From: Verrucomicrobiales bacterium | Lineage (GTDB): Bacteria; Verrucomicrobiota; Verrucomicrobiia; Limisphaerales; CANJXF01 | NCBI GenBank assembly: GCA_947478865.1 | Contig: CANJXF010000002.1 | Span: 1-64,000 of the forward strand | DNA length: 64,000 bases | Direction of reading: 5' to 3' | Part shown: piece after piece, positions 27,157 to 36,082 of the stretch | Layout: each line of letters opens with the position of its first letter | Position numbering within the stretch: the stretch's first letter is position 1 | Program-made: the position numbers and the translations under genes | Notes under the pieces: generated by a model | What the model was told of the DNA's origin: nothing | Database searches by the model: none | Seen by the model: only the letters and a program-made list of their open reading frames with translations

Positions 27157-27892
27157 GCAAGATTAAAAATTCTTTATTTCCAGCCGGCCCGAGCAAGGGG
27201 GATTCGGTCTGTCCGCGCCAAAGCAACCTGGTATTTTCCGACACAAATTTTTTAATCTCGTGGAGGACACGTTCATGAATGGCTGGGTCGGTGATCACGC
27301 CAGCACCTTTGTCCACCTCGGTTTTTCCCGCTTCAAATTGTGGTTTCACGAGCGCGACGACTTTAGCGGAACTCGCCAGCAATGCAATCGCAGCGGGAAG
27401 AATCATCCGCAGCGAAATAAACGAGCAATCAATCACCACAATGTCCGCTCCCGAAAATGGCTGTGGAAATTGGGCGGGCGCGATGTTTCTGGCATTGGTT
27501 TTTTCCATCACAATTACCCTCGGGTCCCGGCGTAATTTCCACGCAAGCTGGCCATGCCCAACATCCACCGCGAAAACTTTTGCAACACCGTGCTGCAGCA
27601 AGCAATCAGTGAACCCGCCGGTAGATGCACCAAGGTCAATCGCGGTTTGCCCGGCAACGTCGATCTGGAAAAAATTGAGTGCATGTTCAAGTTTTTGTCC
27701 GCCGCGGCTGACGAACTTTTCCGGCGCAACGAGGGTGACCTGATCGCTGGCGCGAATGGAATCGCTCGCTTTGTGCGCGAGCTGCTCGTTCACGCGAACC
27801 TGCCCTGCGAGGATGGCGCGCTTGGCCTTCTCCCTACTTTCGCAAAGCCCGCGTTCAACAAGTATCTGATCGAGTCGTGACATGGATTCCAA
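27140..27892 (-). CDS. tlyA: TlyA-family rRNA 2'-O-methyltransferase (haemolysin A-like)
   Basis: 250 residues: an N-terminal S4 RNA-binding domain (RLDQILVERGLCESREKAKRAILAGQVRVN) followed by an FtsJ-type methyltransferase (AIDLGASTGGFTDCLLQHGVAKVFAVDVGHGQL, then DIVVIDCSFISLRMILP and ALVKPQFEAGKTEVDKGAGVI). In known members this methylates 16S and 23S rRNA; the older haemolysin name comes from expression phenotypes. The tlyA-nadK pair is widely conserved, supporting the call. Confidence 0.93.
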   Translation of the reverse strand: MESMSRLDQILVERGLCESREKAKRAILAGQVRVNEQLAHKASDSIRASDQVTLVAPEKFVSRGGQKLEHALNFFQIDVAGQTAIDLGASTGGFTDCLLQHGVAKVFAVDVGHGQLAWKLRRDPRVIVMEKTNARNIAPAQFPQPFSGADIVVIDCSFISLRMILPAAIALLASSAKVVALVKPQFEAGKTEVDKGAGVITDPAIHERVLHEIKKFVSENTRLLWRGQTESPLLGPAGNKEFLILLEKTA

Positions 27893-27923
27893 ACTGCCAC
27901 AGGCCGCTCCCCGAAACAGCCCG

Positions 27924-28391
27924 TTATTTCTGGGCCTGCGCGACGCGCAGTTGAATTTCCCGAAAGTTATTCAGGAACAAATCATTTTCAGCGACCATTT
28001 TTTGAGCAATCTGAGCGATCCAGCTTATCTCAGAATAATTAATCACTGCATGAACACTATTCTGAAATGCCTGAGCGGTGTTCAGTGTTTGAAATGATTT
28101 GCCCAGCAACAGAATGATTGAATGGCGCCGTTGATTCATTGGCATTCGTTGCAGAAGTTGGAGTGTCAGATTCTCGTGGACTGGATTGCCTCCAAATTCT
28201 TCTTCGACAATGACCAGTTGATACGAAACCTGACTGAACCGGCCTGGAAAATCCGAATGGGTGATGATCTGATGCACCTTGTAACCCACTTCGAGCAAGG
28301 CGAGATGCGCGATCGAAAACCACTCCGGGTTCGTGATCGCAAGGAGCGCCGGTTTGTCCGTGTCGCTAATGAAATCGAATTGGTCAGACAT
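27924..28391 (-). CDS. Degenerate CheY-like domain protein in the pilT operon
   Basis: 155 residues, cytoplasmic, not clearly assignable. The alternating hydrophobic strands and helices (ALLAITNPEWFSIAHLALLEVGYKVHQIIT; YQLVIVEEEFGG; HSIILLLGKSFQTLN; AVINYSEISWIAQIAQKMVAEN) fit a receiver-like alpha/beta fold. The place of the phosphoacceptor aspartate in LVIVEEEF holds glutamates, so phosphorylation is unlikely. It lies 3 bases after the pilU-like gene, so it probably works with the pilus retraction ATPases as an unphosphorylated adaptor; this is inference. Confidence 0.65.
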   Translation of the reverse strand: MSDQFDFISDTDKPALLAITNPEWFSIAHLALLEVGYKVHQIITHSDFPGRFSQVSYQLVIVEEEFGGNPVHENLTLQLLQRMPMNQRRHSIILLLGKSFQTLNTAQAFQNSVHAVINYSEISWIAQIAQKMVAENDLFLNNFREIQLRVAQAQK

Positions 28392-28394
28392 AAA

Positions 28395-29627
28395 TTATTT
28401 GATTTTTAAAACAGGTGGAGACGAGGCGGCCTTAGCGCTTTCCACAACTTTCATCCGCAAATCAGTCATGGTGGTGGTCGATTCGCCCCTCGCTTTTTTG
28501 ATATTGTCAATTCCGCGCGTTACCGTGCCGCGCTTGCTGCAATACAGCAGGGCCGTTTCTTCAGTGATCACACCCTGTTCATACGCCTCCAGGCAGGCTT
28601 GATCGAAAGTGCGCCAGCCGAACGGGTAACTGGACTCGATGATTTCATAGAAGCTGCGCCCTTCGCATTCGCCTTGGGCGATACTTTCTTTCGTGCGCAA
28701 ATTTGCCCCCATTATTTCCAACAACGCCTGCCGGCCTCCTCCGACTTTTGGGGCCAGGCGCTGGCTCACGACCCAACGTAGCGTGTCCGCCAGCCGCACC
28801 CGGATCTGCTCCTGCTCCTCCGGCTCGAACATACCGAGAATACGATTAATTGTCTGGCCGGCGTCGATCGTGTGCAATGTGCTGACAACAAGATGACCGG
28901 TTTCGGCCGCGCTTAGACCGATTTCGACCGTGTCGCGGTCCCGCATTTCTCCGACCAGAATTACCTTGGGCGCCTGTCGCAACGCGGCGCGCAAACCACT
29001 GGAAAAACTGTTGAAATCAGTTCCCATTTCGCGCTGGTTGAACGTCGCTTTTTTTTGCGGATGCACGAATTCAACGGGATCTTCCAATGTAATGATATGG
29101 ATTGATTTCGATTCGTTGATCTCATTGAGCAAAGCAGCGAGCGTGGTTGATTTGCCCGAGCCGGTTGCACCCGTAACCAAAACCAGCCCGGTCTTCTCTT
29201 TTGCCACGCTCGCGAAAATATTCGGCATCCTTAGCTCTTTGAGTGTCGGAATTTCGGTGTTCAATTTTCGCATCACGACGGAATAGTTTCCGCGCTGTGA
29301 AAAAATGTTTACCCGAAACCGAGCCAGGTCGCTCAACGAATACGAACAATCGCAGGAACCCGATCGCAACAAGTCCTCTGTTAAACGAACGCTGCCGCCA
29401 ATGAGGTTGAGGGCAACCATTTCGGTCTGGTAGGGGGTGAGCTTCTGTATCGGCGGATCGCAAACCACTTGAATCAATTCGCCGGAATGTTCGACCTGAA
29501 GAGGTTTATCCACGGTAAAATTCAAATCAGAAACGTCCTTCTTCGTATCGAGAACCGTGGAGGAGTTTAGCATTGGCGTCGATTGCAACATCGCGGCCAG
29601 GATTAGATCGAGTTCAGTGCGGCGCAT
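28395..29627 (-). CDS. PilT/PilU-type twitching motility ATPase, second paralogue
   Basis: 410-residue GspE-superfamily ATPase. Walker A GATGSGKSTTLAALLNEIN (about residue 148), Asp box IHIITLEDPVEFVHP, Walker B KVILVGEMRDRDTVEIGL, His box GHLVVSTLHTIDAGQTINRIL. The N-terminal 110 residues are PilT-like PAS fold but divergent, and the retraction-type AIRNLIRE motif is not clear (MGANLRTKESIAQGE), as in PilU-like proteins. Lies 17 bases after pilT. Likely an accessory to PilT in pilus retraction in the cytoplasm at the pilus base. Confidence 0.85.
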   Translation of the reverse strand: MRRTELDLILAAMLQSTPMLNSSTVLDTKKDVSDLNFTVDKPLQVEHSGELIQVVCDPPIQKLTPYQTEMVALNLIGGSVRLTEDLLRSGSCDCSYSLSDLARFRVNIFSQRGNYSVVMRKLNTEIPTLKELRMPNIFASVAKEKTGLVLVTGATGSGKSTTLAALLNEINESKSIHIITLEDPVEFVHPQKKATFNQREMGTDFNSFSSGLRAALRQAPKVILVGEMRDRDTVEIGLSAAETGHLVVSTLHTIDAGQTINRILGMFEPEEQEQIRVRLADTLRWVVSQRLAPKVGGGRQALLEIMGANLRTKESIAQGECEGRSFYEIIESSYPFGWRTFDQACLEAYEQGVITEETALLYCSKRGTVTRGIDNIKKARGESTTTMTDLRMKVVESAKAASSPPVLKIK

Positions 29628-29644
29628 GGGATTTCTGGGTTGAT

Positions 29645-30739
29645 TTACAATTCTTCGTCTTCCGGCGGATTAGCAAGAAACGGGCGGAATTTCTTTTTGT
29701 CGATTCCCTTGTCGTAGGCTTCTTCCGGCGAAATCCGCTTCATCTTCAAATGATCCATAATGGAGTCATCGAGTGGCGTATTCCCCCACCGCTTGCCGAC
29801 CTGAATCATACCGGGAATTTGATGGGTTTTTCCTTCGCGCACGAGGTTGGCGACGGCGGTTGTGAAAACGAGAATCTCCAAAGCGGCCACGCGACCTTTT
29901 TTGTCGATGCGTTTGAATAAGTTTTGGGCGACAACACCCTTCAACGCTTCCGATAACGTCGCGCGAATCTTGTTCTGCTGTTCGCCGGGAAAAACGTCAA
30001 TAATACGATCAACCGTTTTCGAGGCAGATGGAGTGTGCAACGTTCCGAAAACCAGATGCCCGGTGCTCGCCGCCGTCAGCGCCAGTTCAATAGTCTCCAA
30101 ATCACGTAATTCGCCGACCAGAATAATATCCGGATCTTCGCGCAACGCACCCTTGAGCGCGGCTGCGAACGATTTCGTATGAATGCCAACCTCACGATGG
30201 TTTACGAGGCAGCTTTTGCTCTCGTGAACGAATTCAATCGGATCTTCCACGGTGATGATGTGGTCCTTCCGGTTCTTGTTGCAGTAATCGACCATCGCCG
30301 CGAGGGTCGTTGATTTGCCGGAACCGGTTGGGCCGGTCACCACGACTAGACCTTTATGCAACATGCAGAACTTTTTCAATACGGCCGGAAGCGGCGCATC
30401 AAACTTTTCGAAATCTTCGAACGAAAGCACTTTCGATGGAATTTGTCGGAAAACTGCCGCCATTCCGTACTTCTGGTTGAAAAAATTCGCACGAAAACGG
30501 GACACATTTGGAATTTCGTACCCAAAATCGACATCGCCAGTTTCTTCAAAAACTTTAATCTTATACTCCGGCGTGATTTCGTAGAGCATGCTTTTGAGCG
30601 CGTCGCCCTCCAGCGGAGGGTAGTCTACGCGTTGCATCTCCCCGTTAATCCGCAAAATCGGCGGGTTTCCGGTTGAAAGATGTAAGTCCGAAGCCTTTTG
30701 CTCGAACATCAAATTAAAAAATGCGTCAATTTTTGCCAT
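29645..30739 (-). CDS. pilT: Type IV pilus retraction ATPase
   Basis: 364 residues, normal length for PilT. N-terminal DAFFNLMFEQKASDLHLSTGNPP, Walker A VTGPTGSGKSTTLAAMVDYCN, Asp box HIITVEDPIEFVHE, Walker B IILVGELRDLETIELALTAAST, His box GHLVFGTLHTPSASKTVDRI and an AIRNLIRE-like TTAVANLVREGKTHQIPGMI. The ATP-driven removal of pilin from the fibre gives twitching motility. First gene of a minus-strand operon with the pilU-like and receiver-like genes. No pilB, pilC or pilin genes lie nearby. Confidence 0.93.
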   Translation of the reverse strand: MAKIDAFFNLMFEQKASDLHLSTGNPPILRINGEMQRVDYPPLEGDALKSMLYEITPEYKIKVFEETGDVDFGYEIPNVSRFRANFFNQKYGMAAVFRQIPSKVLSFEDFEKFDAPLPAVLKKFCMLHKGLVVVTGPTGSGKSTTLAAMVDYCNKNRKDHIITVEDPIEFVHESKSCLVNHREVGIHTKSFAAALKGALREDPDIILVGELRDLETIELALTAASTGHLVFGTLHTPSASKTVDRIIDVFPGEQQNKIRATLSEALKGVVAQNLFKRIDKKGRVAALEILVFTTAVANLVREGKTHQIPGMIQVGKRWGNTPLDDSIMDHLKMKRISPEEAYDKGIDKKKFRPFLANPPEDEEL

Positions 30740-30796
30740 ACGTTTCTACGAAAAGGTTAGCAGCTTTGTTACCAACTTGAATTGACCCGCCGCCCA

Positions 30797-31921
30797 ATGA
30801 ACCCCCTCGCCACCAAAATCAGGAATGAAATAGAGTTGCGCGGTTCCATCCCGTTCGCCCGTTTCATGGAATTGGCGCTTTATGCGCCTGGCGAGGGCTA
30901 CTACGAAACCCAGCAGCAGATCGGCCGCTCAGGAGACTTCATCACCAGTGTCAGCGTCGGCAGTTTGTTTGGCGAACTATTGGCCTTTCAATTTGCAGAA
31001 TGGTTTGAAGCAGCTCTCCACACAACTGCGGCTTCCCAACTATCTTCCGACAAGACTCCTCTGTTCCAAATCGTGGAATCCGGCGCGCACGACGGCAAAC
31101 TGGCAGGCGATGTTTTGAGCTTCCTTAGTGCAAATCGCCCTGAACTATTCCAACGCTTGGAGTACTGCATTATTGAACCGTCGGTCTTGCGGCAAGTCTG
31201 GCAAACGAAGACGCTGAAGCGCTTTCCAAATGTAAAGTGGATCAATGATTTGTCCGCCCTTTCCGCTGCCGGAATTAATCCGATGAATCGAATCTTTTTT
31301 TCCAACGAGCTTTTTGATGCCATGCCGGTATATCGCTTCGGTTGGGACGCGAAGACGAAATCGTGGTTCGAATGGGCAGTTGGCTGGGACGGAGATAAAT
31401 TTGTCTGGAAACGGGCTCTAGAAAATCAGCGGTCGGCTGTGCCTTTCCCGAAAGTCGACCCAGCATTGCTAGAAGTCTTGCCAGATGAATTTACGACCGA
31501 AGTTTGCCCGTTAGCGATTGAATGGTGGACTGAAGCTGCGAGGTTGTTGCATCGAGGCAAAATGATCGCGATTGACTATGGATTGCTCGCGGAAGAATTT
31601 TTTGTACCCGAAAGGAGCGGTGGAACACTGCGCGCCATTTCCCGTCACCATGCGAACACCGAATTGCTTTCAAACCCCGGCGAGCAGGATATCACGGCGC
31701 ATGTGAACTTTGGCGCGCTGAAAACGGCTGGAGAAAATGTGGGCTTACAAACCGATGCACTTTTGCCGCAGTCTCGGTTCTTAACTGAAATTGTCGGACG
31801 TGGATTAAAAATGAGCGGCGAGTTCGCTCAATGGGACTCTGTACAGCGCCGACAATTTCAGACGTTGACGCATCCAGAACATTTTGGCCGAGCCTTTCGC
31901 GTCCTGGTTCAATCACGTTGA
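30797..31921 (+). CDS. MidA/NDUFAF7-type class I SAM-dependent methyltransferase
   Basis: 374 residues starting at the ATG 30797 (MNPLATKIRNEIELRGSIPFARFMELALYAPGEGYY); the track TTG adds five residues only. Characteristic DUF185/MidA features: GDFITSVSVGSLFGELLAFQFAEWF, QIVESGAHDGKLAGDVLSFL (SAM-binding glycine-rich loop, here with ESGAHDG rather than ELGPGRG), FSNELFDAMPVYRF, and IAIDYGLLAEEFF. Eukaryotic homologues methylate an arginine of complex I; bacterial targets are not well known. Divergent from pilT with only a 57-base gap. Overlaps the Smr gene end by 13 bases, convergently. Confidence 0.88.
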   Translation: MNPLATKIRNEIELRGSIPFARFMELALYAPGEGYYETQQQIGRSGDFITSVSVGSLFGELLAFQFAEWFEAALHTTAASQLSSDKTPLFQIVESGAHDGKLAGDVLSFLSANRPELFQRLEYCIIEPSVLRQVWQTKTLKRFPNVKWINDLSALSAAGINPMNRIFFSNELFDAMPVYRFGWDAKTKSWFEWAVGWDGDKFVWKRALENQRSAVPFPKVDPALLEVLPDEFTTEVCPLAIEWWTEAARLLHRGKMIAIDYGLLAEEFFVPERSGGTLRAISRHHANTELLSNPGEQDITAHVNFGALKTAGENVGLQTDALLPQSRFLTEIVGRGLKMSGEFAQWDSVQRRQFQTLTHPEHFGRAFRVLVQSR

Positions 31922-32220
31922 GGGTTTTTTGGTTTTAGCGAGACGACCGTCGCGCCCCAGCCTCCAAGCATGGGATTGGCGAGTGTGAATGAAATCACTT
32001 CGGAGTGTCTTGCGAGAATGGCATGCACGCTGCGCCGCAAATTGCCGATTCCCTTACCATGAATGATCCTGATCTGTAGAATGCCGCGTTCCTGGCACGC
32101 CTCCAGATAAGTCGGGATCAAGTCGCCAAGCTCCTTCGGCTTGAACGTGTGCAAATCCAAAACGCCGTCGATCGGAAGGTTTACGGGTTCTTCGTGTTCT
32201 GAGGGTTCGAAGGCGTTCAC
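31909..32220 (-). CDS. Small Smr-domain protein
   Basis: 103 residues made almost wholly of one Smr domain: LDLHTFKPKELGDLIPTYLEACQERGI, IRIIHGKGIGNLRRSVHAIL (the HGKG catalytic/nucleic-acid-binding motif) and the C-terminal GGWGATVVSLK. Smr domains nick or bind DNA/RNA; stand-alone forms have unclear roles, including ribosome rescue. It follows the RRM gene's terminator on the same strand. Confidence 0.88.
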   Translation of the reverse strand: MNAFEPSEHEEPVNLPIDGVLDLHTFKPKELGDLIPTYLEACQERGILQIRIIHGKGIGNLRRSVHAILARHSEVISFTLANPMLGGWGATVVSLKPKNPQRD

Positions 32221-32248
32221 GTTGAAAACCTAGCTGAAACCCGCAAAC

Positions 32249-32281
32249 AAAAAAGGCGTGAAATCTTTCGATTTCACGCCT
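32249..32281 (-). terminator. Rho-independent terminator of the RRM protein gene
   Basis: Perfect 11-bp stem AGGCGTGAAAT (32254-32264) / ATTTCACGCCT (32271-32281) with a CTTTCG loop; on the minus strand it is followed by six T. It separates the RRM gene from the Smr gene downstream. Confidence 0.85.
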
Positions 32282-32297
32282 GCGTTAAAAATTTAGA

Positions 32298-32645
32298 TTA
32301 GTAACGGTTGCTGCGTTCACGGCGATCGCCGCCACCGCCGCCATAACCGCCGCCGGAGCGACCACCGCCGCCGCCGCCGCCGGAGCGAGCAGGACGATCT
32401 TCGCGAGGACGTGCTTCGTTGACTGTGAGGTCGCGACCATCAACGCTTTTGCCGTTGAGTGCTTCGACTGCTGCGTCGGCTTCTTGTTTGGACGCCATGG
32501 TGACGAAACCAAAGCCACGAGGGCGACCGGTTTCGCGATCCATCATCAAATTGACTTCGGTGACGGTGCCGTGTGCGGCGAAAAGATCTTGCAGATCATT
32601 TTGCGTGGTGTTGAAGGAAAGATTTCCTACGAATAATTTACTCAT
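32298..32645 (-). CDS. RRM-type RNA-binding protein with glycine-rich tail
   Basis: 115 residues: one RNA-recognition motif with RNP2 KLFVGNLSF and RNP1 RGFGFVTMA, then an Arg/Gly tail ([23 protein letters not shown]). This matches the small Rbp proteins of cyanobacteria and many Gram-negatives, which bind RNA and are often cold-induced. The unusually long 5' region (over 100 bases upstream) contains a small perfect hairpin CCCGA-CTA-TCGGG (32688-32700), possibly a cold-responsive leader, though this is speculative. Strong terminator behind it fits high expression. Confidence 0.93.
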   Translation of the reverse strand: MSKLFVGNLSFNTTQNDLQDLFAAHGTVTEVNLMMDRETGRPRGFGFVTMASKQEADAAVEALNGKSVDGRDLTVNEARPREDRPARSGGGGGGGRSGGGYGGGGGDRRERSNRY

Positions 32646-32879
32646 GATGACTTTCTGTTTTAGACTGACTGGATTTCTGGGACCGTTCCCGACTATCGGG
32701 TTTCAAATCATCAATGAAGAAATTTTCAACTGAAGACTTACCATGCCTGAAATAACCATTACATCTGGCGGCAACATGACAGGTTGAATTGGGAATGCAA
32801 ATAGTTTTCTGATGTATTTGATTCAGGCAAAAGCCGAAAGGCTGGACGGAGCCAAAGGGTTAAGCCATCTTTTCCCCCG

Positions 32880-33455
32880 ATGAATCAGATTGAGGAGATG
32901 GCAAAATTGGTCGAAAAACAGATCCAAATGCTCGGTGAAGATACCAACCGAGACGGATTGAAGCGGACTCCGATGCGCGTCGCGGAATCGCTCAAATTCT
33001 TAACCCAAGGTTACGAAGCGAATCCCAAAACCATATTGAACGACGCTCTTTTTGAAGTGGATTCCGACGAAATGGTAATCGTCAAGGACATCGATTTTTA
33101 CAGCTTGTGCGAGCACCACATGCTGCCTTTTTTTGGGAAATGTCACATCGCTTATCTGCCTAAGGGAAAAGTAATCGGGCTCTCCAAGTTGCCACGGTTG
33201 GTTGACGTTTACGCGCGTCGGCTGCAAGTGCAGGAACGGATGACCCAGGAAATCGCGGGAACCATCCGTGACTTGATCAATGCCGATGGCGTCGGCGTGG
33301 TCATCGAGGCACAACATCTTTGCATGATGATGCGAGGCGTGGAAAAACAGAATTCTTATGCCATCACTTCAACGATGTTGGGGCGTTTTCGTGAGGATGC
33401 CCGGACGCGCATGGAATTTTTGGAACTCATCCGCCACCGACGCAATGGAGGCTGA
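32880..33455 (+). CDS. folE: GTP cyclohydrolase I
   Basis: First enzyme of tetrahydrofolate synthesis, converting GTP to dihydroneopterin triphosphate. 191 residues, standard for the type IA enzyme. Zinc and catalytic residues in [21 protein letters not shown], then [26 protein letters not shown] and the C-terminal [17 protein letters not shown]. Its stop directly abuts the stop of the convergent dtd gene. Confidence 0.96.
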   Translation: MNQIEEMAKLVEKQIQMLGEDTNRDGLKRTPMRVAESLKFLTQGYEANPKTILNDALFEVDSDEMVIVKDIDFYSLCEHHMLPFFGKCHIAYLPKGKVIGLSKLPRLVDVYARRLQVQERMTQEIAGTIRDLINADGVGVVIEAQHLCMMMRGVEKQNSYAITSTMLGRFREDARTRMEFLELIRHRRNGG

Positions 33456-33908
33456 TTATTCCCGCAGTTTTGAATCGATGATAATTGTCACCGGACCGTC
33501 GTTGATCAGGGCGATTTTCATGTCCGCGCCGAATTCCCCGGTCTGAATCGCTCGACCCAAATCTAATGTGAGCCGGGTAATAAATTCCTCGTAAATCGGA
33601 ATCGCAATTTCAGGACGGGCCGATCGAATGTATGAAGGGCGATTTCCCTTCTTCGTGCTCGCAAGCAAAGTGAATTGGCTGACCAGCAGGATTTCGCCTG
33701 CAACATCCTGTACGGAATGATTCATCACGCCACTTTCGTCTTCGAAAATTCGCAGGCGAACTAATTTCCCGCTGAGCCACTCAATATCATCCCCTCTGTC
33801 GGTTTCTTCAATCGCGATCAAAACCAGCAATCCACACTGGATTGAGCTTTTCACCGATCCATTAATCGTCACGCTCGCCTGCGAAACGCGTTGAACAACC
33901 GCTCTCAT
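33456..33908 (-). CDS. dtd: D-aminoacyl-tRNA deacylase
   Basis: Hydrolyses D-amino acids (and glycine) from mischarged tRNA. 150 residues; motifs MRAVVQRVSQASVTING, LVSQFTLLASTKKGNRPSY (SQFTL active-site strand) and GEFGADMKIALINDGPVTIIID, which in full families reads NDGPVT. Its ATG overlaps the S4-protein stop by 4 bases (33905-33908), so the two are coupled. Confidence 0.94.
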   Translation of the reverse strand: MRAVVQRVSQASVTINGSVKSSIQCGLLVLIAIEETDRGDDIEWLSGKLVRLRIFEDESGVMNHSVQDVAGEILLVSQFTLLASTKKGNRPSYIRSARPEIAIPIYEEFITRLTLDLGRAIQTGEFGADMKIALINDGPVTIIIDSKLRE

Positions 33909-34303
33909 TGCGGCAGATGGCGGAGTAAACCTTCGATGCTTCTGCGCTCCTTTTTCGTGGGGCGGCCACTTCCCTTCGGGCGAAAGGCGAACGGCTGAAA
34001 AAACTTTTCCTTTGCCCTTAAATATTCAGCAGGCGGAGTGAGGTCCTCGAGGAATTGTGAAACTAGTTTTGCACTTACCCGCTTTTCCAGCGGAGCAATT
34101 GCTTTGACCGTTCGCCGGATTTCTCCGACGAGGACCTGAATGATGTCGCCGGATTTTACGGTGCGGGAAGCTTTTGCCGGTTGACCGTTGAGTTGAACTT
34201 TGCCTGTGGCGCAGGCGTCGGTGGCCAAGCTGCGTGATTTGAAAAGGCGCACCGCCCAAAGCCATTTGTCGATTCGGACCGATTCGACCGGCGACTGCAT
34301 CAC
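33905..34303 (-). CDS. S4-domain RNA-binding protein (Hsp15/HslR-like)
   Basis: 132 residues: an S4 domain at the N-terminus (VRIDKWLWAVRLFKSRSLATDACATGKVQLNG) followed by a basic C-terminal tail (PKGSGRPTKKERRSIEGLL). Hsp15 in enterics binds stalled 50S subunits carrying nascent peptidyl-tRNA. Overlaps neighbours on both sides by 4 bases, in one operon with dtd and a disordered Arg-rich protein, hinting at a translation quality role. Confidence 0.88.
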   Translation of the reverse strand: MMQSPVESVRIDKWLWAVRLFKSRSLATDACATGKVQLNGQPAKASRTVKSGDIIQVLVGEIRRTVKAIAPLEKRVSAKLVSQFLEDLTPPAEYLRAKEKFFQPFAFRPKGSGRPTKKERRSIEGLLRHLPQ

Positions 34304-34872
34304 TCTTCGACTGGTTCCGCGGACGGGCGCTGTTCTTCCGGTTGAGGACCACGAGATGGGTCACGCGATTGTTCACGGTCGCGTGGCTGTTCCCGTCTTG
34401 CGGAATCCCGTGCCCGTTGCAATACCGACAAAGACCGTCTCAGCATTTCGATTTCTTTTTCATCACCAATCTGCTGGCGCTGGGCATCGTCGAGAATTTC
34501 TAAAACTTCTTCCAGTTCGCGCAACGATTCTTTCAAGGCGCGGATAACATCCTCGACTTGCTCAATCGCTTGAACAATCGGCGAACCAGGAATCCTGGGG
34601 TGATGCGGCGCGGGCTGATGCGGTTGATGGATGCGCTGTTGAAATTGAGGCGGCGGACGGTGCGGAGCAAGCGCGGGCGTTTCCGTCGCGGGCGAAGGAA
34701 CGGGCTGCTCACCCGAATCCGGAACAGGCGCGCCGGGTTGGGGCGTGCCGGCCATTGGCTCGCGATTTCCCCTCGGGCGACGCTGACCCCCACGACGCCT
34801 TGACCCTGAGCGGCGCCGATTAGGGCGAGGTTCGCTCGGACCCTGCTGTGACTCTCCAGTTTGTTCGTTCAT
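34300..34872 (-). CDS. Disordered Arg/Pro-rich protein with coiled coil
   Basis: 190 residues, unrecognised. First 40 residues are Arg/Gly-rich (PNRRRSGSRRRGGQRRPRGNRE), then a Pro/His-rich segment to about 95, a coiled coil (AIEQVEDVIRALKESLRELEEVLEIL) and an acidic/Arg tail (REQPRDREQSRDPSRGP). The composition suggests an RNA-binding, largely unfolded protein. Four-base overlap with the S4 gene makes it the first gene of that operon and points to a ribosome or RNA connection. Confidence 0.65.
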   Translation of the reverse strand: MNEQTGESQQGPSEPRPNRRRSGSRRRGGQRRPRGNREPMAGTPQPGAPVPDSGEQPVPSPATETPALAPHRPPPQFQQRIHQPHQPAPHHPRIPGSPIVQAIEQVEDVIRALKESLRELEEVLEILDDAQRQQIGDEKEIEMLRRSLSVLQRARDSARREQPRDREQSRDPSRGPQPEEQRPSAEPVEE

Positions 34873-34956
34873 TCTGCGGTAACTTTTAACAAGTTATTTT
34901 GGTCAACTTGCCCGTCGCCATGCCAAAAGCAATCTCGAATTGGAAACGAGTTGCTT

Positions 34957-36024
34957 TCAAAAGAGAGTCAGCTGCGGGCCGGGTGGAATGCGGAAAGCCG
35001 CCGACGAAATCGGTAAGGTCCCGGCGCGATCAAAGCCAGCTTTCCGGCAGGCGACCGAAAACATCTGATGCATTTGCTCGGCAAAAACTCCGTCCCCTCT
35101 CATGCGAGAGCCAAAATTTGGATCGTTCAGTTTTCCTCCGCGCATCGCTCGAATGCGATTCAACACCTTTTCTTTGCGATCAGGGAAGTGCAACCCAAGC
35201 CATTCTTCAAAAAGCGGGCTCACGGCGTAGGGAAGTCGCACTGGAACATATCCTGCCGATTGCGCTCCCGCCTCCCGCGCGGCTTTGATAATCGAAGGTA
35301 TTTCGTGATCGGTTAATCCAGGAATGACCGGCGCAACCATAACGTTGACGAACACGCCGGCATCTCGGAGTTCACTGATTGCCGCCAGCCGATGTTTTGG
35401 CAACGAGGCGCGCGGTTCCAGCTTTGGACCGAGCTTCTCGTCGAGAGTCGTCACAGAAATGTTCACCCGTATGGCGTTAAATCTCGCCAATTCGCGGTAC
35501 AAGTCCAGATCACGAGTAACCAGGAAATTTTTTGTGATGATGGCAACCGGATTTCGAAATTCAACCAGCACCTCCAAACAGCGTCGGGTTAACAGAAGCT
35601 TGCGTTCAATCGGCTGATAACAATCTGTGACTCCGCTCATGACGATCGTTTGCGGTTTCCATTTGCGGGAGGAGAGCTCCTTCCGCAACAACTCCGGCAA
35701 ATTCTCTTTCACCATGATTTTGGTTTCGAAATCCAGCCCTGCGGAAAAGCCCAGATACTCGTGCGTCGGACGTGCGAAACAATAAATGCAACCATGTTCA
35801 CAGCCACGATATGGATTAATGCTCGCTTCGAATCCGACATCCGGACTGTTGTTGTAATTGATCGCAGTCTGGGACAAATCGCGCAGGAAAACCGTCTTGG
35901 GCGCAGAGTCCTCCTCGGGATTCCAGTCCGCGTCCCGTTCGAGATGAATCACCTCAAATCGGTTCGCCGGATTACTCGCCGCCCCTCGTCCCTTGATTGA
36001 AGTTGGCGCATCGCTCACGCGCAC
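34957..36024 (-). CDS. Radical SAM protein, PA0069/SplB-like family
   Basis: 355 residues with the 4Fe-4S motif in NPYRGCEHGCIYCFARPTHEYLGFSAG (CxxxCxxC, about residues 70-80). The FETKIMVKENLPELLRKEL and ITKNFLVTRDLDLYREL parts match the Rv2578c/PA0069 family, distantly related to spore photoproduct lyase. A DNA-repair role has been proposed from that relation but is unproven. Stands alone with 58 bases to the esterase gene. Confidence 0.9.
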   Translation of the reverse strand: MRVSDAPTSIKGRGAASNPANRFEVIHLERDADWNPEEDSAPKTVFLRDLSQTAINYNNSPDVGFEASINPYRGCEHGCIYCFARPTHEYLGFSAGLDFETKIMVKENLPELLRKELSSRKWKPQTIVMSGVTDCYQPIERKLLLTRRCLEVLVEFRNPVAIITKNFLVTRDLDLYRELARFNAIRVNISVTTLDEKLGPKLEPRASLPKHRLAAISELRDAGVFVNVMVAPVIPGLTDHEIPSIIKAAREAGAQSAGYVPVRLPYAVSPLFEEWLGLHFPDRKEKVLNRIRAMRGGKLNDPNFGSRMRGDGVFAEQMHQMFSVACRKAGFDRAGTLPISSAAFRIPPGPQLTLF

Positions 36025-36082
36025 AAACTATCACATTATTTTCTGTCGAGATGAAGTAATTCGAAGCACGATGGCTCGAGCC

